Below are positions 60,325 to 64,000 of a stretch of DNA of 64,000 nucleotides, piece after piece; the stretch's first letter is position 1; each line of letters begins with the position of its first letter. Both the position numbers and the translations under genes were made by a program. The DNA is from Paracoccus versutus (GTDB lineage: Bacteria; Pseudomonadota; Alphaproteobacteria; Rhodobacterales; Rhodobacteraceae), in contig NZ_JRKO01000032.1 of assembly GCF_000763885.1 (NCBI RefSeq), forward strand, positions 1 to 64,000, written 5' to 3'. The notes beneath the pieces were generated by a model. The model saw only the letters and a list, made by a program, of their open reading frames with translations. It was not told the origin of the DNA and did no database searches.

Positions 60325-60350
60325 CTTCGTTCTTCAAATACTCATCCGGC
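60325..60350 (-). repeat. Dispersed GTATTTG repeat copy before rnpB
   Basis: On the minus strand: GAGTATTTG then AAGAACGAAGAAG. Same element as 2881, 49334 and 50190. Confidence 0.75.
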
Positions 60351-60359
60351 GGCGCAACC

Positions 60360-60391
60360 GGCGCGGCGCTTGACCCCGAAGGCGCCGCGCC
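60360..60391. terminator. Hairpin between uvrD and rnpB
   Basis: Perfect 10-bp stem (60360-60369 with 60382-60391), 12-base loop. It may end uvrD transcription or lie in the rnpB promoter region. Confidence 0.5.
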
Positions 60392-60402
60392 CTATCTGGG
60401 CC

Positions 60403-60776
60403 TTGCGCGGATGGCCGGATGACCGCGGCGGCAACGTCGAGGAAAGTCCGGACTCCATGAAGGCACGGTGCCGGGTAACGCCCGGCGGGGGCAACCCCAG
60501 GGAAAGCGCCACAGAGATGAGACCGCCGGCGGCACGCCGCAGGCAAGGGTGAAACGGTGGGGTAAGAGCCCACCGCGGGGCTGGCAACAGTCCCGGCACG
60601 GCAAGCCCCACCGGGAGCAATGCCGAATAGGGACCGCGCGTCGCAAGACAGGGCCGCCTTCGCCCCAGCAGGTCCGGGTTGGCAGCTAGACCCCGTCAGC
60701 AATGGCGGGGCCAGAGGAATGGTCATCGAAGGGGGCGACCCCGGAACAAAATCCGGCTTACAGGCCATCCGCGCAA
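60403..60776 (+). ncRNA. rnpB: RNase P RNA (bacterial type A)
   Basis: Catalytic RNA that cuts the 5' leader from pre-tRNAs. The ends pair as a perfect 14-bp P1 helix (60403-60416 with 60763-60776). The conserved 5' core GAGGAAAGTCCGGACTCC starts at 60438. The 3' P4 strand is in ACAAAATCCGGCTTACAGG near 60746. Internal marks such as ACAGAGATGAGACCG and GGGTAAGAGCCCACCG-like segments follow the type A plan. Length is about 374 nt, normal for the class. The exact 5' and 3' ends may differ by a few bases. The RnpA protein is not in the window. Confidence 0.96.
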
Positions 60777-60881
60777 ATCTTTCCTGATCGCTCCGCCAAG
60801 TGGCCCGCGGGCCTTTGGCGGGCGCGGTTCGGGGGCGGTCGATTTTCGCCGCAAGGCCGACGATTTCCGGCCGATTCCCGG

Positions 60882-60909
60882 TTGACTTCGCCCGTTCTGC
60901 CGCTAAAAG
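60882..60909 (+). promoter_or_regulatory. Promoter of rpmG
   Basis: TTGACT (60882-60887), 16-base spacer, TAAAAG (60904-60909). Same -35 and spacing as the rpsD promoter. About 67 bases remain to the rpmG start. Confidence 0.65.
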
Positions 60910-60975
60910 GCGGGCTTCAAGAGAATTCCACGGGGTTGGCGAGACGCATTTTGCCCCGCAGCAGGAGCGAAAGAG

Positions 60976-61143
60976 ATGGCGAAGCCGACGACGATCAAGA
61001 TCCGTCTGAACTCGACGGCCGGGACCGGGCATTTCTATGTCACCAAGAAGAACGCCCGCACGATGACCGAAAAGATGACGGTCAACAAATACGACCCGGT
61101 TGCGCGCAAGCATGTCGAATACAAGGAAGGCAAGATCAAGTAG
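60976..61143 (+). CDS. rpmG: 50S ribosomal protein L33
   Basis: A 55-residue ribosomal protein: [20 protein letters not shown] then [20 protein letters not shown], ending VEYKEGKIK. It is the Cys-less form, so it does not need zinc. AGGAG lies about 10 bases ahead of the ATG. It has its own promoter and a strong terminator, so it is a single-gene unit. Confidence 0.97.
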   Translation: MAKPTTIKIRLNSTAGTGHFYVTKKNARTMTEKMTVNKYDPVARKHVEYKEGKIK

Positions 61144-61172
61144 GATCTGCCCCTTCGACGGGACCATGCAAG

Positions 61173-61202
61173 GCCGCGCCCCGCAACGGGCGCGGCTTTT
61201 CC
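61173..61202 (+). terminator. Terminator of rpmG
   Basis: 9-bp stem (61173-61181 with 61188-61196), six-base loop, then TTTTCC: a classical intrinsic terminator. Confidence 0.9.
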
Positions 61203-61227
61203 TTTGGGCCGCCGCTCCGCCAGCCCC

Positions 61228-61995
61228 TCAGGCGGCCGTGGCGACCAGGAAGCTGCGCGGAAAGGGCAGCAGCACCCAGCCCGCGGCTTCGAGGTAATGG
61301 GGTGCGATCCCGCGGCGATAGGCGGCAAGGAACTCGGGCCGCTCGGCCTTGTCCAGCCGGTCCAGATAGGGCCGCAGCGCCGAGCCGAGGAACCATTCCA
61401 CGATCCCTTCCAGCCCTTCCAGCTCGACATGATAGACCGTGCGCCAGACATCGACGCGGGCGCAGGACGGGCGCAGCAGGGCATGCAGCTCTGCCGGCGA
61501 CAGCAGCGGCCGGCGTTGCCCCGCCGCCCCGGCCAGCCGGGCCGACCAGCGCGGATCGCCGGCGGCGCGGCGCATGGCAACATGGCTCGGCTCGTCCAGA
61601 TTGTCGGGCATCTGCACCGCCAGCACGCCGCCGGGGCGCAGCAGCCCGACCAGATGCGGCAGCAGCGCCCGGTGATCGGGCACCCATTGCAGCGAGGCAT
61701 TGGCAAAGATCAGCTCGGGCGGCGCCTCGGGACGCCAGCTTTCGACATCCCCCTGCACGAAGCGGCAGCCGGGCAGGGCGGCCTGGGCGGTGCGGATCAT
61801 GTCGGCGTCGGGATCAAGGCCGACGATCTGCGCGCCGGGAAAACGCTCGGCCAGCAGCGCGGTGGAATTGCCCGGCCCGCAGCCGATGTCCGCCATCAGG
61901 CCCGGCGCCTCCAGCGGCACCGCCGCCAGCAGGTCGCGCGCCGGGCGGGTGCGGTCGCCCAGGAATTTTGCATATTGTGCGGCCGACCATTGCAC
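61228..61995 (-). CDS. Trans-aconitate 2-methyltransferase-like SAM methyltransferase
   Basis: A 255-residue class I methyltransferase. QWSAAQYAKFLGDRTRPARD at the N-terminus is the Tam family pattern. The SAM site is LMADIGCGPGNSTALLAERF near residue 33, with LDPDADM (motif II), FANASLQWVPDH (motif IV) and LRPGGVLAVQMPDN. Tam methylates trans-aconitate, an inhibitor of aconitase, and acnA is encoded 8 kb away; the exact substrate is not proved. The start is a GTG at 61995 with GGAGGA about six bases upstream. Confidence 0.9.
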   Translation of the reverse strand: MQWSAAQYAKFLGDRTRPARDLLAAVPLEAPGLMADIGCGPGNSTALLAERFPGAQIVGLDPDADMIRTAQAALPGCRFVQGDVESWRPEAPPELIFANASLQWVPDHRALLPHLVGLLRPGGVLAVQMPDNLDEPSHVAMRRAAGDPRWSARLAGAAGQRRPLLSPAELHALLRPSCARVDVWRTVYHVELEGLEGIVEWFLGSALRPYLDRLDKAERPEFLAAYRRGIAPHYLEAAGWVLLPFPRSFLVATAA

Positions 61996-62074
61996 GGCGT
62001 TTCCTCCGCCCCCGATTCGTCCGCAGCCTAGCGGATGGGCCGCGGCGGAAACAAGGCGCGGGCTGGTCGCGGCC

Positions 62075-64000
62075 CTAGTGGAAATCGCGCGATTTCGGCA
62101 GCACCCTGACCTGGCGCGGATGGCCGGCACGCGGGGCCGGCAGGGCCGGGGAGGTCTCTCCGGCCAGGCGCAGCAGCGCGTCGGAGCGGTCGCCCAGCCA
62201 ATGCGCGACGATATGGGTCACGCCCGCGGCGCGCTGCAGGTGGCCATGCACTTCCAGCAGGCGGGCGGTCATCACCACCTTGCGGAAACGTGCGAAGGTC
62301 TTTTCCCAGATCACCAGATTTGCCACCCCGGTCTCGTCCTCCAGCGTGACGAAGCAGGTGCCATTGGCGCTTCCGGGACGCTGGCGCACCAGCACGATGC
62401 CGGCCATGCGCAGGCTGGCGCGGTTCGGCAATCGCGCCAGGCCCGCCGCCGGAACATAGCCCTGCGCCGTCAGGCTGCGGCGCAGGAAGGCCATGGGATG
62501 GGCCTTCAGCGACAGGCGCAGCGTCTGGTAATCGGCGGCGACATGTTCGCACAGGGCCATGGCGGGCAGGGCGACGGCGGGCTCGGCCCCCTCGTCCCGA
62601 CGCCCGAACAGCGGCAGTTCCGGCGCGTCGCGCAAGCCGCGCGCCTGCCACAGCCCCGCCCGCCGGTCGAGCCCCATCGAGCGCAGCCCGTCCGCCGCCG
62701 CGATCAGCCGGATGGCGCGGGCATCAAGCCCGGCGCGCGCCTTCAGGTCGGCCAGGTCGGCATAGGGTTCGTCCCGTGCCGCGGTGATCCTGCCGGCCAG
62801 CGCCTCGGACAGCCCGTCGATCTGGCGCAGGCCCAGGCGCAGGGCGAAGGCGCCGTCGCAGGGCTCCAGCGTGTTGTCCCATGCGCTGATGTTCACATCG
62901 GCCGGCAGCACGGTGACGCCGTGGTCGCGCGCGTCGCGCACGATCTGGGCGGGCGCGTAGAAGCCCATCGGCTGGCTGTTCAAGAGCGCCGCGGCGAAGG
63001 CGGCCGGGTGATGGCATTTCAGCCAGGCCGAGACATAGGCCAGGTGCGCAAAGGCCGCCGCATGGCTTTCGGGAAAGCCGTAATCGCCGAAACCCTTGAT
63101 CTGGTTGAAGCATCGCTCGGCGAAGTCGCGGGTGTAGCCGCGTTCGACCATGCGGCCGACCATGCGGACCTCCAGCCGGCCGATGGTCCCGCGCGAGCGG
63201 AAGGTGGCCATGGCCTTGCGCAGCTCGTCCACCTCGTCGGGGGTGAATTCGGCGGCGACCATGGCGATCTTCATCGCCTGTTCCTGGAAGATCGGCACGC
63301 CTTCGGTGCGGAACAGGATATTTTTCAGCTCGTCCGGGTCGCCATCCTTGGGACCGGGGTAATCGACCGTCTCCAACTTCGCCCGGCGGCGCAGGTAAGG
63401 GTGGACCATGTTGCCCTGGATCGGGCCGGGACGGACGATGGCGACCTGGATCACCAGGTCGTAGAACCTTTCGGGCTTCAGCCGCGGGAGCATGGCCATC
63501 TGCGCCCGGCTTTCGACCTGGAAGGTGCCGATGCTGTCGCCCCTTTTCAGCATCTCATAGGTCGGCTGGTCGTCATGGTCGAAGTCCGAAAGCGCCAGCG
63601 CCTTGCCGTAATGCACTCGGACAAGCTCGAAGCATTTGCGGATGCAGGTCAGCATCCCCAGCGCCAGCACATCGACCTTGAGGATGCGCAATTCGTCGAT
63701 GTCGTCCTTGTCCCATTCGATGAAGCTGCGCTCGGGCATGGCGGCATTGCCGATGGGCACGGTCTCCGACAGCGGCCCCTCGGTCAGCACGAAGCCGCCG
63801 ACATGCTGCGACAGGTGGCGCGGCATGCCGATCATCTCGTCGGCCAGCCTGACCGCGCGCCGCAGCAGCGGGTCGTCCAGGTCGAGCCCCGCCTGGTCGG
63901 TCGAGGCGGCGGAGATGTCCTTGCCCCAGCTGCCCCAGACCGTGTCGGCAAGCGCCGAGGTCACGTCCTCGGACAGGCCCATGACCTTGCCGACCTCGCG
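62075..64000 (-). CDS. dnaE2: Error-prone DNA polymerase DnaE2, C-terminal part (5' end outside window)
   Basis: Last 641 residues of a C-family DNA polymerase; the frame is open to the window edge (EVGKV before MGLSEDVTSALAD). Recognisable parts are QHVGGFVLTEGPLSETVPIG, the IEWDKDDIDELRILKVDVLA palm segment with catalytic acidic residues, the VAIVRPGPIQGNMVHPYLRR block, and the HhH and OB-fold region ending in RVLPKSRDFH. This ending and its length mark DnaE2 (ImuC) rather than replicative DnaE1, as does the absence of the tau-binding tail. It is used in SOS-induced mutagenic repair with ImuA and ImuB, which would lie upstream, beyond the window. Confidence 0.93.
   Translation of the reverse strand, partial: REVGKVMGLSEDVTSALADTVWGSWGKDISAASTDQAGLDLDDPLLRRAVRLADEMIGMPRHLSQHVGGFVLTEGPLSETVPIGNAAMPERSFIEWDKDDIDELRILKVDVLALGMLTCIRKCFELVRVHYGKALALSDFDHDDQPTYEMLKRGDSIGTFQVESRAQMAMLPRLKPERFYDLVIQVAIVRPGPIQGNMVHPYLRRRAKLETVDYPGPKDGDPDELKNILFRTEGVPIFQEQAMKIAMVAAEFTPDEVDELRKAMATFRSRGTIGRLEVRMVGRMVERGYTRDFAERCFNQIKGFGDYGFPESHAAAFAHLAYVSAWLKCHHPAAFAAALLNSQPMGFYAPAQIVRDARDHGVTVLPADVNISAWDNTLEPCDGAFALRLGLRQIDGLSEALAGRITAARDEPYADLADLKARAGLDARAIRLIAAADGLRSMGLDRRAGLWQARGLRDAPELPLFGRRDEGAEPAVALPAMALCEHVAADYQTLRLSLKAHPMAFLRRSLTAQGYVPAAGLARLPNRASLRMAGIVLVRQRPGSANGTCFVTLEDETGVANLVIWEKTFARFRKVVMTARLLEVHGHLQRAAGVTHIVAHWLGDRSDALLRLAGETSPALPAPRAGHPRQVRVLPKSRDFH

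Noticed and set aside
60334..61167. Minus-strand frame covering RNase P RNA and rpmG
   Set aside because: The region is explained by rnpB and the L33 gene.

Overview
The window is 64 kb of very GC-rich DNA from an alphaproteobacterium of the family Rhodobacteraceae, most probably Paracoccus. The aa3 cytochrome oxidase genes at 32.5-36.8 kb are the best marker: subunit II (CtaC) matches, from memory, the published Paracoccus denitrificans protein almost residue for residue, so P. denitrificans or a close relative (P. pantotrophus, P. versutus) is likely. Most of the window is ordinary, densely packed chromosome. I see no prophage, CRISPR array, tRNA or rRNA operon.

Layout. 0-4.1 kb: end of a membrane protein, then the lipid A genes fabZ-lpxA-lpxI-lpxB, with two tandem hairpin repeats between lpxI and lpxB. 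4.1-5.9 kb: RidA, a TauE/SafE permease, a 25-residue membrane peptide and a small Asp/Arg-rich secreted protein. 6.0-9.6 kb: a sulfate ABC importer with an unusually short CysA. 9.7-18.8 kb: the most unusual region. A LuxR-type regulator, translationally coupled to an unknown protein, faces across a 616-bp control region a type I secretion locus. That locus has a repetitive Gln/Asp-Asn-Gly protein, a protein with a recurring NxxxQTNVLxDxD motif, an ABC exporter whose H-loop histidine is replaced by Gln, and an HlyD-type adaptor. 19-26.3 kb: aroC, then the phosphate regulon pstSCAB-phoU-phoB behind a Pho box. 26.3-27.3 kb: a decayed IS5-family remnant. 27.3-32.4 kb: a large OmpA-domain protein, dprA and tldD, all on the minus strand.

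32.5-41.4 kb: ctaC-ctaB-small ORF-ctaG-ctaE-surf1 (subunits II and III of the aa3 oxidase, heme O synthesis and assembly factors), then thrC, an M16 peptidase, a GNAT acetyltransferase and a GlcD-like flavoprotein. 41.4-44.5 kb: a divergent LysR/DoxX pair and a CoA-transferase. 44.6-48.4 kb (minus strand): metNIQ, tpiA and an A-type Fe-S carrier. 48.6-53.1 kb: rpsD and acnA converge on a small secreted-protein gene that is bracketed by about 125-bp inverted copies of one sequence. 53.3-60.2 kb: DUF1223 protein, ispZ/yciB, metZ, folE2, a small membrane protein and uvrD/pcrA. 60.4-64 kb: RNase P RNA, rpmG, a trans-aconitate-type methyltransferase and the 3' part of dnaE2, cut by the window edge.

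A dispersed repeat built on GTATTTG...GAACGAAGAAG, often arranged as hairpins, recurs in at least six intergenic gaps. Function assignments rest on motifs recognised by eye and family knowledge; no search was run.
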